A DNA stretch of 60,564 nucleotides, from NCBI GenBank assembly GCA_938084585.1, contig CALKFF010000017.1, positions 1-60,564 on the forward strand, in the 5' to 3' direction. A model generated the notes under the pieces. That model had not been told where the DNA came from, did not search any database, and saw only the letters and a program-made list of their open reading frames with translations. Position numbers and translations under genes: made by a program. The stretch's first letter is position 1; each line of letters opens with the position of its first letter. This document shows, piece after piece, positions 44,834 through 53,205 of the stretch. The stretch comes from an uncultured Flavobacteriales bacterium. Lineage in GTDB: Bacteria; Bacteroidota; Bacteroidia; Flavobacteriales_D; Sanyastnellaceae.

Positions 44834-46211
44834 GGCGCTCGGCAAATTCAGCGTGGAAATGAGGGATCGTTTCGATGCCCTTGAAGTAGTTGAAGAGGCC
44901 GTAGTGTTCGTTGGGGCTGTGGATGGCGTCGGAGTCCAACCCAAAGCCCATCAACACCGTCTTCAACCCCAGGATTTGCTCGAAGCTGGCCACAATCGGG
45001 ATGGACCCGCCGCTGCGCACCGGCACTGGCACCTTGCCGTACGTGTGCGCCATGGCGGCTGAAGCCGCTTTGTATGCTGCGCTGTCGGTCGGCGTCACGG
45101 CAGGCTGGCCTCCATGCATGGCGGTCACCTTCAGCTTGACGCTTTCCGGGGCGATGTTGTTGAAGTGCGCCTCGAACTTGGCCGTGATGTCGTCGGGATC
45201 TTGGTGGGGCACGAGCCGCATCGAGATTTTGGCGTAGGCTTTGGAGGCGATGACCGTCTTGGCCCCTTCGCCCATGTACCCTCCCCAAATGCCGTTCACG
45301 TCCAAGGTCGGTCGGATGCTCATGCGCTCCGGGGCGCTGAAACCCGCTTCCCCTTCCACAGCTCCGATGTCGATGCTTTTCTTGTACGCGTCCTCGCTGA
45401 ACGGCGCTTCGGCCATGGCCTTGCGCTCTTCGGCACTCAGCTCCTCCACGTCGTCGTAGAACCCTTCGACGGTGATGTGCTGGTGCTCGTCCTTGAGCGA
45501 CGCGATCATCTCGCACAAGATGTTGATGGGGTTGGGCGCCGCGCCGCCGTACAAGCCACTGTGCAAGTCCCGGTTGGGGCCGGTGACTTCCACTTCCACG
45601 TAGCTCAATCCACGGAGGCCCGTGGTGATGGACGGCACCTCGTTGGCGATGATGCCTGTGTCGCTCACCAACACCACGTCGGCGGACAAGCGTTCCTTGT
45701 GTTCGCGCAGGAAATCTTCCAAGTGGACGGAGCCAACTTCCTCCTCTCCCTCAATCATGAACTTGATGTTGCACGGGACTTGGTCGGTGGCCACCATGGC
45801 TTCAAACGCCTTGACGTGCATGAAGAACTGCCCTTTGTCGTCGCAGGCGCCGCGTGCAAAGATGGCGCCTTCGGGATGCAGCTCTGTCTTCTTGATCACA
45901 GGCTCGAAGGCCGGGCTGTCCCACAAGTCGATGGGGTCGGCAGGCTGCACGTCGTAGTGTCCGTACACCAACACGGTCGGCTTGGTGGGGTCCACCAACT
46001 TTTCGCCGTACACCACAGGGTAGCCCTTGGTGGCCACCACTTCCACGTTGTCTGCACCTGCTTTTCTGAGGTGGTCTGCCACGACATCCGCGCACTTCAA
46101 GGTGTGCTCCGCATAGGCCGGATCGGCCGAAATGCTTGGGATTCGCAACAACTCCAACAGCTCCTCCAGCATCCGTTCGCGATGCGTGTTCATGTAATCT
46201 TTCACGTCCAT
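44826..46211 (-). CDS. M20 family dipeptidase
   Basis: This 461-residue zinc peptidase shows the M20 ligand set: VYGHYDVQP (His, about 85), GACDDKGQF (bridging Asp), EGEEEVGS (catalytic Glu and ligand Glu), VSDTGI (Asp) and the C-terminal HSPNEHYG (His). A lid/dimerisation domain lies between about 200 and 330. These enzymes cleave dipeptides, often with broad specificity, in the cytoplasm; no signal peptide is seen. The start codon at 46211 lies 4 nt after TACCTTCA. It heads the operon with the LEA-type and propeller genes. Confidence 0.95.
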   Translation of the reverse strand: MDVKDYMNTHRERMLEELLELLRIPSISADPAYAEHTLKCADVVADHLRKAGADNVEVVATKGYPVVYGEKLVDPTKPTVLVYGHYDVQPADPIDLWDSPAFEPVIKKTELHPEGAIFARGACDDKGQFFMHVKAFEAMVATDQVPCNIKFMIEGEEEVGSVHLEDFLREHKERLSADVVLVSDTGIIANEVPSITTGLRGLSYVEVEVTGPNRDLHSGLYGGAAPNPINILCEMIASLKDEHQHITVEGFYDDVEELSAEERKAMAEAPFSEDAYKKSIDIGAVEGEAGFSAPERMSIRPTLDVNGIWGGYMGEGAKTVIASKAYAKISMRLVPHQDPDDITAKFEAHFNNIAPESVKLKVTAMHGGQPAVTPTDSAAYKAASAAMAHTYGKVPVPVRSGGSIPIVASFEQILGLKTVLMGFGLDSDAIHSPNEHYGLFNYFKGIETIPHFHAEFAERHA

Positions 46212-46215
46212 GCTG

Positions 46216-46223
46216 TGAAGGTA
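46216..46223 (-). promoter_or_regulatory. -7 box TACCTTCA for the dipeptidase operon
   Basis: The box is 4 nt (CAGC) upstream of the ATG at 46211. Confidence 0.6.
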
Positions 46224-46244
46224 CAACCTCGGTCTGCGCCCACC

Positions 46245-46252
46245 TATCTTCG
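46245..46252 (+). promoter_or_regulatory. -7 box TATCTTCG for proline dehydrogenase
   Basis: It lies 23 nt upstream of the ATG at 46276, divergent from the dipeptidase box. Confidence 0.45.
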
Positions 46253-46275
46253 TGGGCGTTGAGCGACGAGCCGCG

Positions 46276-47466
46276 ATGACCCAGTCCAACCTTCCTCAAT
46301 TCAGCAACACCGACCAGGCGTTTCAACACCTGAGCAACCGCGAATTGTCGCGGGCAGTGGCCCTGTTTTCCTTGCTTGGCAAGCCTTGGTTGGTGTCCAC
46401 CGGCAGCGCGTTGGCCAAGCTCGCCTTGGCGCTTCGCATCCCTGTGGGTTGGGCCGTTCGACCCACCGTCTACGCCCAGTTTTGTGGCGGTGAATCCATC
46501 GACGATTCGGAGGGCGCCATCGCCAAGTTGGCGGAGCACGGGGTGCGGACGATTTTGGACTACAGTGCGGAAGGCCAAACCGACGAATCCGACCTCGACC
46601 ACACCTGCAGCGAAGTGCTTGCGACGATCCAAGCCGCCGACGGCGACGCACGCCACGCGTTCGCGGTGTTCAAGGTGAGCGGGCTGTCCTCCAACGCCCT
46701 GTTGGAGAAGGTCGGCCAAAGCCTGCGCGGGGAAGCTGAACTCACGTCGGAGGAACACGCGGCTTGGGAACGCGTCCAAGCTCGGGTGCGCACGTTGTGT
46801 GAAGCCACCCACCAAGCTGGCGGCCGCATCATGGTCGACGCCGAAGAAAGCTGGATCCAGGACGCCATCGACGCGGTCGCCGAGGACATGATGTCGGACT
46901 ACAACCGCGACAAGGTGGTGGTCTTCAACACCGTCCAATTGTACCGCCACGACCGGTTGGCCTACCTCAAAGCCATGTCCGCCCGGGCCCAAGAAGCGGG
47001 GCACTTGGCCGGCGTGAAGCTGGTGCGCGGAGCCTACATGGAGAAAGAACGCTCGCGGGCGGAAGAACAGGGGTACCCCTCGCCCATCCAGCCAGACAAG
47101 GCGAGCAGCGACCGGGACTTCGACGCGGCGGTGGACTGGGTGTTGGACCATTTGGACCAGGTGCATTTGGTCGCGGGGAGCCACAACGAAGCCAGCAACA
47201 TGCGGTTGTGCGAAGGCATGGCAGCCAGGGGCATGGACCCTCAAGATTCGCGGGTGTCCTTTGCGCAACTGCTGGGCATGAGCGACCCCATCACGTTCAA
47301 CCTTGCGGCGCACGGATACAACGTGGCGAAGTACGTCCCTTACGGTCCCATCCGCGAAGCCATCCCTTACCTGATTCGAAGGGCCCAGGAAAACACGTCC
47401 GTCGCGGGCCAAACGCTTCGCGAACTCGAGTTGCTCAAGCAAGAGCAACTGCGCCGAAAAGGCTGA
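46276..47466 (+). CDS. putA: Proline dehydrogenase
   Basis: This 396-residue FAD enzyme oxidises proline to pyrroline-5-carboxylate. Conserved barrel elements are FAVFKVSGL, GRIMVDAEESWIQDAID, TVQLYRHDRLAYL, GVKLVRGAYMEKERSRAE (about 245-262), VAGSHNEASN and YVPYGPIREAIPYLIRRAQEN near the C-terminus. It is the monofunctional form common in Bacteroidota; the P5C dehydrogenase gene is not in the window. The ATG at 46276 is preferred; TATCTTCG 23 nt upstream is its likely -7 box. It ends 1 bp before the convergent receptor gene. Confidence 0.95.
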   Translation: MTQSNLPQFSNTDQAFQHLSNRELSRAVALFSLLGKPWLVSTGSALAKLALALRIPVGWAVRPTVYAQFCGGESIDDSEGAIAKLAEHGVRTILDYSAEGQTDESDLDHTCSEVLATIQAADGDARHAFAVFKVSGLSSNALLEKVGQSLRGEAELTSEEHAAWERVQARVRTLCEATHQAGGRIMVDAEESWIQDAIDAVAEDMMSDYNRDKVVVFNTVQLYRHDRLAYLKAMSARAQEAGHLAGVKLVRGAYMEKERSRAEEQGYPSPIQPDKASSDRDFDAAVDWVLDHLDQVHLVAGSHNEASNMRLCEGMAARGMDPQDSRVSFAQLLGMSDPITFNLAAHGYNVAKYVPYGPIREAIPYLIRRAQENTSVAGQTLRELELLKQEQLRRKG

Positions 47467-47467
47467 A

Positions 47468-49729
47468 TCAGAATTCGACCGTCGCCCCCATTCGGAACGC
47501 CCGGGGCATGGCAGGGCGCAATCCGTATGGACGGCGTGCCACCACGTAAGTTTGGTTGGTCAGGTTGGTTGCCCCCGCAAACCACGTCACGTGCTCTCCT
47601 GGGAACCACCGGAACATGACGTCCGCCACCTGGCATGCGTCCGTGCTTTCACTCGGCAACAAGTCACCTTGGCCTGCCAGGGTGCGCATGGCCGACATGG
47701 CCCTGAAGTTGGCGTCCACACTCCAAGTGGTGCTTTGCCAGCTCAGGGAGGCGTTGAATTGATGGGGCGCGAGGTAGGGCAAGGCGTCGCCCACTTCCAC
47801 TGCACCCCATGGGTCAAATTCGCTCTCAAACGCCTGGGTGAACTCCGCCTGGGTGAGGGTGTAGCTCACGCGAATCGGCATGTGGTGCTTTTGGTCTTCG
47901 AAAAAGGCGTCGGCCCCTGTCAACTCCAAGAGGTCTGTGACCGCTTCCAATTCCAACCCCCTGGCCATGGACGCCCCGCCGTTGAACAAGTCGCCCGTGC
48001 CTGTGCCGCCGCTGGCGGTGAGGTCGGCCCCCAACAGGTTTTGGTGGTCGCTGTAGAACAACGTGGCCTGGCCGCTGAAAGCTGGGGCGCTGACCCGTGT
48101 CCCCAGTTCCACGTTCACACTGAACTCGGCTTGGGTGTCGGGTGAGGACCCCGGAGGCACAAACCCACGGTGCGCCCCGGCAAACACAGTCCACGTGTCC
48201 TTGAGCAGGTCCCAGTGGGCCCCAAGGCCTGGCAACCACACCTGAAGTTCGTTGGTGCGCTGCGCACCGTCACCTTCCCGGCCCAAATCATCCCCAAAGT
48301 CCACACGAGACAACGCAATGCGCTCGTGGCGCACCCCAGGGGTCAACGTGAGGCGCCCCCAGTGCAACGCGGCCTGGAGGTGGCCCGCAAGAGCCTGTGC
48401 CGATTCGATGCGGTTGGAAGCCGACCCAGAATCGCCGGCCGCCGTCAGCACCATGTGGCCGTCCTCCATGGCGTAACGGTCACGCCACTCGTTTCGGTCC
48501 ATAAAATCCTCGTGGGCCCGAAGACCGAAGGTCAGGCGGTGCTGCTTCGTTCCACCCCAATTGAGCCGGCCACGGTGCTGGACGCCACGGGAACCGTACA
48601 CACGGTTGTTGGCCTTCACCTCCAAGCCTGCCCCCTCGGGGGTGTCTTCCCCGCGCAGCCAGCCCAGGACGTCCTCATGATCGCCCTCAAGCACGCTGCC
48701 CAACGACACTTTTTGGCCCAACGAGTCCACGGCACGGTCCAACTTGTACCAGTTCCGGGCAAAACGGGTTTGGTAAACTTCCGTCGTCAAGGCCAGGTCC
48801 TCGGTGGGCTTGAATTCGTGGCCCACCACCGTGTGGCTGTGGGCGGTCGTCATGAGGTCTTGGGCCGAGGCGGCGTAGCGACGCATGGGTGACACATCAA
48901 AGTCCGCCTGGGCCAAGCCCAAGTACGTTTCGCGCGACTCTTCGTCGCTGGACATGGCCTTCCCACGCAAGACGTGACGCCCGTTGGCCGACGACCACTG
49001 CAACTTGGCGACGCGGTCGGCTTTGTCAAAGCCCGTGTTCCCACCTCCATCGAGCACCTTGAAACCGTCGCTGTCGAGCTGCATCCACTCGAGGCTGTAG
49101 CCCCATGCGCCTGATTGGCCCCCGATCGCCGTGTGGGTCTGTTGGTTGCCAAAACTTCCCGTTTCCATCCGGACACGCCCCGCGAGTTCTTCGTCAGGGA
49201 TGGAGGTGGAGACCATGTTCAAGGCGCCCCCTGCCGTTTGGGGGCCAAATGCGATTTGACTCCCCCCCTTGCGCACCTCCACACTCTCCATGCGGGCCAT
49301 CGTAGGGAAGTAGTACGCCGAAGGTGCGGAGTACGGCGCAGGTGCCATCAACACGCCGTCCTCCATCAAGGTGACGCGCGCAGAACGGTCTGTGCCCGAG
49401 CCGCGCATGCCGATGTTGGGCCGCAAGCCAAACCCGTCCTCCTCGACCAAATTCAACCCCGCCAATGCGTGCAACGACTGCATCGGGTTGGCGTAGGACA
49501 TTTGGCGGAGCATCTTGGCAGACAGGCGCTGCATGGACCCAGGAACTTCGCTGGCGTCCCGAGACCCTGCTGCCAACCCCACGCTACCCACCTCCGCTTC
49601 AGGGAGCGCATGCCAGAGCTGGGTCATCACATCCAGGCTGTCCTCTGGCGCCCCAAAATTGTGGTCCTGGGCCAGGGCCATTTGAGACGTCAAGGCCAGG
49701 ACGGAGAAGGGAAGAAATTGCAGCGTCAT
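47468..49729 (-). CDS. TonB-dependent receptor, FecA-like
   Basis: This is a 753-residue outer-membrane receptor with signal peptide (1-21, ending MALAQ), a plug domain (about 50-190) and a barrel ending in EF. The plug shows IGMRGSGTDRSARVTLMEDG, APYSAPSAYYFPTMARMESVEVRKGG and FGPQTAGGALNMVS, the pattern of FecA-type siderophore receptors. There is no N-terminal carboxypeptidase-like or signalling domain. It probably imports an iron chelate; the exact ligand is unknown. The ATG at 49729 gives a normal signal peptide. A motif shared with the second receptor gene lies upstream. TonB is encoded at 21348-22049. Confidence 0.9.
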   Translation of the reverse strand: MTLQFLPFSVLALTSQMALAQDHNFGAPEDSLDVMTQLWHALPEAEVGSVGLAAGSRDASEVPGSMQRLSAKMLRQMSYANPMQSLHALAGLNLVEEDGFGLRPNIGMRGSGTDRSARVTLMEDGVLMAPAPYSAPSAYYFPTMARMESVEVRKGGSQIAFGPQTAGGALNMVSTSIPDEELAGRVRMETGSFGNQQTHTAIGGQSGAWGYSLEWMQLDSDGFKVLDGGGNTGFDKADRVAKLQWSSANGRHVLRGKAMSSDEESRETYLGLAQADFDVSPMRRYAASAQDLMTTAHSHTVVGHEFKPTEDLALTTEVYQTRFARNWYKLDRAVDSLGQKVSLGSVLEGDHEDVLGWLRGEDTPEGAGLEVKANNRVYGSRGVQHRGRLNWGGTKQHRLTFGLRAHEDFMDRNEWRDRYAMEDGHMVLTAAGDSGSASNRIESAQALAGHLQAALHWGRLTLTPGVRHERIALSRVDFGDDLGREGDGAQRTNELQVWLPGLGAHWDLLKDTWTVFAGAHRGFVPPGSSPDTQAEFSVNVELGTRVSAPAFSGQATLFYSDHQNLLGADLTASGGTGTGDLFNGGASMARGLELEAVTDLLELTGADAFFEDQKHHMPIRVSYTLTQAEFTQAFESEFDPWGAVEVGDALPYLAPHQFNASLSWQSTTWSVDANFRAMSAMRTLAGQGDLLPSESTDACQVADVMFRWFPGEHVTWFAGATNLTNQTYVVARRPYGLRPAMPRAFRMGATVEF

Positions 49730-49746
49730 GGAGAGGTTTTGACACG

Positions 49747-49771
49747 GCAAAAGTGTGTCTCGACCTCTGGG
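49747..49771 (-). promoter_or_regulatory. Bipartite motif upstream of the FecA-like receptor gene
   Basis: On the plus strand it reads GCAAAAGTG, 2 nt, TCTCGACCTCTGGG. The same two blocks with a 5-nt spacer are found upstream of the SusC-like gene. On the coding strand the second part includes CACTTTTG, a weak -7 box. Confidence 0.5.
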
Positions 49772-49809
49772 GCCACAATCCCCCAAAAGGGGTAATCTGG
49801 ATTTGTTCT

Positions 49810-49848
49810 AAATAAAAAGAAGCCCTCTGACCGAGCTCAATTCAGAGG
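49810..49848 (-). terminator. Terminator overlapping the DUF4249 stop codon
   Basis: Read on the minus strand: stem CCTCTGA (with the stop codon inside the loop) / TCAGAGG, followed by GCTTCTTTTTATTT. The upstream arm is part of the last codons of the DUF4249 gene. Confidence 0.8.
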
Positions 49849-50805
49849 CGCAATGGCCTCGTTGCTCAACCCAAAAATCCCAAAGCCGTCGGGGATGTTC
49901 CCCTGGATGCTTGTGGGCTCCGCGAACGGGTTGCCCTGGGCGTTGTAGTAGGCCTCCACGCTTCTGAAGTGGTTGGCCAAATCGGCCGAGGGACGGACCA
50001 CCCGAACGCGTTTGGGTTGTGTGCCTCCCTCGTCCGGGTCCTCCACGTCGCCTGCGTACATCTCAAGGACGAGGTTGTTCAGGTCGATGTTGTTTTGGCC
50101 GTTGTCGGTCACCAACACACAACCGCAATTCCAGCTGTACTCGGCCCGGGGATCCGGGAAGGCCAAATCGCCCTCGGCGTACCACTGCCCGTCGTCCTCG
50201 AATCCTTCAAAGTAGGTCTCCAAGAAGACCATGTAGTCGTCCCTGACGCCCGGCCGGTTGGTCAAGTCCAACGTGACTTGGTCGAAGTATTCCATGTACC
50301 CCCATCCGTAATCGACGCTGTCGGCCAGGGGAACGTACTCAAACCCGAAGACGGGCTGCTCTGGCACCTCTTCCGACAGAACCAAGAGCTCGAATTCCGG
50401 CGACGCGTCCACTTCCACCACCACAGGACCCTCGCCCAACGTCAAGGGCGCGTCCAAACCGATGGACATGAAGGTGTTCACGTCTTGCATCCAGGGCTCC
50501 ACGTCGTCCTCCATCCAATGGGATGAGTCGCCTTCGAGCAACGTTTGGCCATCCTGCGAGACCTTGAGCGTGGCCCAACGGAGGGCCTGCGATCCCGCAG
50601 AGTCCAAAATCCCCGCGGAACGGTAGATCGTGGCTTCCACGACGGTGTCGCCAGGGGCGAGGAACATGGTGAACGCCAAGCGTGGCTCGTGTTCTGGGAA
50701 CTCGACTTCATTCACGACGCCGTTCACCAGCTTGTCGCAAGACGTCAACATCAACGCGCAGGCCGCCACGGCCCATGCAGTTCGGGTTAGAAATGGAAAC
50801 GCCAT
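49837..50805 (-). CDS. DUF4249 lipoprotein
   Basis: This 322-residue lipoprotein has lipobox LMLTSC (Cys23). The rest follows DUF4249: PRLAFTMFLAPGDTVVEATIYRS, LKVSQDGQTLLEGD, LGEGPVVVEVDASP and a final ~100 residues including QGNPFAEPTSIQGNIPDGFGIFG. DUF4249 proteins are thought to act with a TonB-dependent receptor in uptake at the outer membrane. The gene overlaps the receptor gene upstream by 19 bp. Its stop codon lies inside a terminator hairpin. Confidence 0.9.
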   Translation of the reverse strand: MAFPFLTRTAWAVAACALMLTSCDKLVNGVVNEVEFPEHEPRLAFTMFLAPGDTVVEATIYRSAGILDSAGSQALRWATLKVSQDGQTLLEGDSSHWMEDDVEPWMQDVNTFMSIGLDAPLTLGEGPVVVEVDASPEFELLVLSEEVPEQPVFGFEYVPLADSVDYGWGYMEYFDQVTLDLTNRPGVRDDYMVFLETYFEGFEDDGQWYAEGDLAFPDPRAEYSWNCGCVLVTDNGQNNIDLNNLVLEMYAGDVEDPDEGGTQPKRVRVVRPSADLANHFRSVEAYYNAQGNPFAEPTSIQGNIPDGFGIFGLSNEAIAPLN

Positions 50806-53171
50806 GCGACTGAAGGAATGATGGGGAACAAACCGTACTCGCGGATCACGCGCGTGCCGTCAGGCTGGGTGTCCGCAAGTGCGAAGAAGGGATTCAAGTT
50901 GTTGTAAGCGTTGTACACGCTCCAGATCAAAGCGCGGTTGCCGTCGCTTCCAGGCTTCACCCGCGTCACGCTCACGTCGAGCCGGTGGTAAGGGCTCATG
51001 CGAAACGCGTTGCGGTCGCTCGGCACTTCAAAAGAGGGTGCGTAAGGGTACTCCCCGTATGCGAGCCCGGTGAACACCGACTCGCTCAACGTCACCGCCC
51101 GGCCCGTGCCGTACACCCACGTCGCCGAGGCAGACCACTTGGGGTTGAATTCCTGGGTGAGCACGACGCTCACGTCGTGGCGACGGTCGTAGGTGAAGGG
51201 AAACCACTCGCCGTTGTTCAAGTCTTCAAACTGCCTGTTGCTCCAGCTGAGCGTGTACCCGATCCAACCAGAGGTCTTGCCAACCTTCTTTTGGACCAAC
51301 GCCTCCATGCCGTAGCTGTTGCCAATGCCTTGGGTGACTTGGTCCTCCCAGTTTCCGCTCAAATCGGACAAGAAACTCGCCCCTTCCTTGTAGCTGAGCA
51401 ACCCGTCCATCTCCTTGTAATACCCCTCGAGGCTGAGTTCGATTTGGCCGTCCATGACGGATGTGGCCAGTCCAGCAGCCACTTGCCAGCTTTCTTGGGG
51501 ACGGATGCGTGCGGTAGAGGGCAACCACAAGTCGGTGGGCAAGCTCAGCCCTTCGTTGGTCAACAAATTCACAAACTGCGCCATCTCCGCGTAGCTCGCT
51601 TTGAACGCCCAACCCGGCGCCAACTTCCAATTGAGCGCGAAGCGCCGCTGCAGGCTGGCGTAGGACGTGTCCTGCACCGAAAGGCCCGAGAGGTGCAATC
51701 CCGCATTCACCTTCAACCTGGGGGAGAGTTCAAACTCGTCTTCGAGGTAGATGTACTGCTCCGTGCTGTTGACGTTGCCTTGGCCGATGAGGGTGTCCAG
51801 CGGGTTCTCCTGCCCAAAGTCCAATTCCAACGCCAACGCACCGGGCGAGAACTGGTGTCTCGTCACGTTGTAGCCACCGCGGACAAAGTGTCGTGCGTTG
51901 GGCGCAAAGTCGATGTCGAACTTGGCCGCGTAGTCTTCGATGCCGGATTGGTAGAGCGACGCGAACCGAGACGTGGTGGTCTCGCCGTTTTCAATCAATT
52001 CGTCGCTGAAATCCACCCCGGTGTTGAAGTTGTAGACGCTGTGGGTCGCGGTGGCGTTCCAGAACATGCGCGGGCCGATTTCACGGTTCCAGCGCAGCGC
52101 TTGGATTTGGTTGCGCCAATCGAGGCCCAAGTCGATGGTGGAACGCTCCGTCCCTCCGTCGAAATCGTACGTTTCCGTGCTTTCCACCCCGAAGTCGTCC
52201 TTGCCCGAAAATGCGCTGAAGTACACCCGGTCGCGGGGTCCGACGCGCCAATTCAATTTGGCGTTGAGGTCGTAGAAGTAGTAAGCCGGGTTGGTGCTCA
52301 CACTCGGGTCGTTGCTCGTCGCGGCGGCGATGATGGGACGCAACAACAAGTCGAGGTAGGTCCGGCGGGCGCTGACCATGAAGCTGGCCTTGTCCTTCAC
52401 AATCGGGCCCTCCAAGGTCAGCTTCGAGGCGATCACGCTGATGTTGCCATCCGCGTGGAATTCGCGCATGTTGCCGTCCTTCATGTTGATCTCCAAAATG
52501 GACGACAGACGCCCGCCGTAGCGCGCGGGGAACCCGCCCTTGGTGATGCTCATGCTCTTGACCGCATCCGCGTTGAACACGCTGAAAAACCCAAACAGGT
52601 GACTTACGTTGTACAACGGCACCCCATCCAACAGCATGAGGTTTTGGTCCGGAGACCCGCCTCGGACGTAGAGCCCGCTCGTGCCTTCCCCCCCCGATTG
52701 GACCCCGGGAAGCAATTGAAGGGTCTTGAGCAAGTCCACCTCGCCACCGATGGCAGGCAAGGCTTTGATTTGGTCGATCGGGATTTCCATCCGCGACATC
52801 TGCACCTGCTCTTCAATCCGGTTCTGTTGCTCACCCGTCACGACCGCCTCGCCCAATTCCAGTCCTGCCGTCAGCTCCACGTTGAACTTGACGTCGTCGG
52901 AGCTCAAATCGACCTCAAACCGCTGCGAAGCGTAGCCGATGTAATTGACGCGCACGTCGTACGTGCCGGCGGGCAAGGTCAAGGTGTAAAAGCCGTAGAC
53001 GTTGGACGCCACGCCCTGGCCCGCGGACTGGGACCACACCGTGGCCCCGATGAGCGTTTCACCCGTGGCGGCGTCTGTGATGTACCCACTCAGGGTGTGG
53101 TTGGTTTGCGCCCAGGTGCCCCCAACGAGGAGCATCCAGCACGCCAACCCCAGAAGATGTGCTTGCTTCAT
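50787..53171 (-). CDS. SusC-like TonB-dependent receptor with carboxypeptidase-like N-domain
   Basis: This is a 794-residue receptor with signal peptide (1-22), then a carboxypeptidase-regulatory-like domain (LSGYITDAATGETLIGATVW to VNYIGYASQRFEVDL, about 25-105), a plug domain (about 125-240; LLKTLQLLPGVQSGGEGTSGLYVRGGSPDQN, LLDGVPLYNVSHLFGFFSVFN, GGFPARYGGRLSS) and a barrel ending in WRFHF. The ligand is unknown. It is followed by DUF4249 with a 19-bp overlap, a pair typical of the phylum. The promoter region shares a bipartite motif with the FecA-like gene. Confidence 0.92.
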   Translation of the reverse strand: MKQAHLLGLACWMLLVGGTWAQTNHTLSGYITDAATGETLIGATVWSQSAGQGVASNVYGFYTLTLPAGTYDVRVNYIGYASQRFEVDLSSDDVKFNVELTAGLELGEAVVTGEQQNRIEEQVQMSRMEIPIDQIKALPAIGGEVDLLKTLQLLPGVQSGGEGTSGLYVRGGSPDQNLMLLDGVPLYNVSHLFGFFSVFNADAVKSMSITKGGFPARYGGRLSSILEINMKDGNMREFHADGNISVIASKLTLEGPIVKDKASFMVSARRTYLDLLLRPIIAAATSNDPSVSTNPAYYFYDLNAKLNWRVGPRDRVYFSAFSGKDDFGVESTETYDFDGGTERSTIDLGLDWRNQIQALRWNREIGPRMFWNATATHSVYNFNTGVDFSDELIENGETTTSRFASLYQSGIEDYAAKFDIDFAPNARHFVRGGYNVTRHQFSPGALALELDFGQENPLDTLIGQGNVNSTEQYIYLEDEFELSPRLKVNAGLHLSGLSVQDTSYASLQRRFALNWKLAPGWAFKASYAEMAQFVNLLTNEGLSLPTDLWLPSTARIRPQESWQVAAGLATSVMDGQIELSLEGYYKEMDGLLSYKEGASFLSDLSGNWEDQVTQGIGNSYGMEALVQKKVGKTSGWIGYTLSWSNRQFEDLNNGEWFPFTYDRRHDVSVVLTQEFNPKWSASATWVYGTGRAVTLSESVFTGLAYGEYPYAPSFEVPSDRNAFRMSPYHRLDVSVTRVKPGSDGNRALIWSVYNAYNNLNPFFALADTQPDGTRVIREYGLFPIIPSVAWRFHF

Positions 53172-53176
53172 GCCGT

Positions 53177-53204
53177 GCAAAAGTGCACAATCTCGACCTT
53201 TGGG
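53177..53204 (-). promoter_or_regulatory. Bipartite motif upstream of the SusC-like receptor gene
   Basis: On the plus strand it reads GCAAAAGTG, 5 nt, TCTCGACCTTTGGG; one mismatch to the FecA-like copy in the second block. It fills almost the whole 34-bp gap to the divergent YdjM-like gene, whose own start lies 1 nt beyond. Confidence 0.5.
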
Positions 53205-53205
53205 C

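Noticed and set aside
44369-44944. Longer start for the LEA type 2 gene at 44944
   Set aside because: The added residues are antisense-like low-complexity sequence inside the dipeptidase gene; the start at 44833 gives a proper signal segment.
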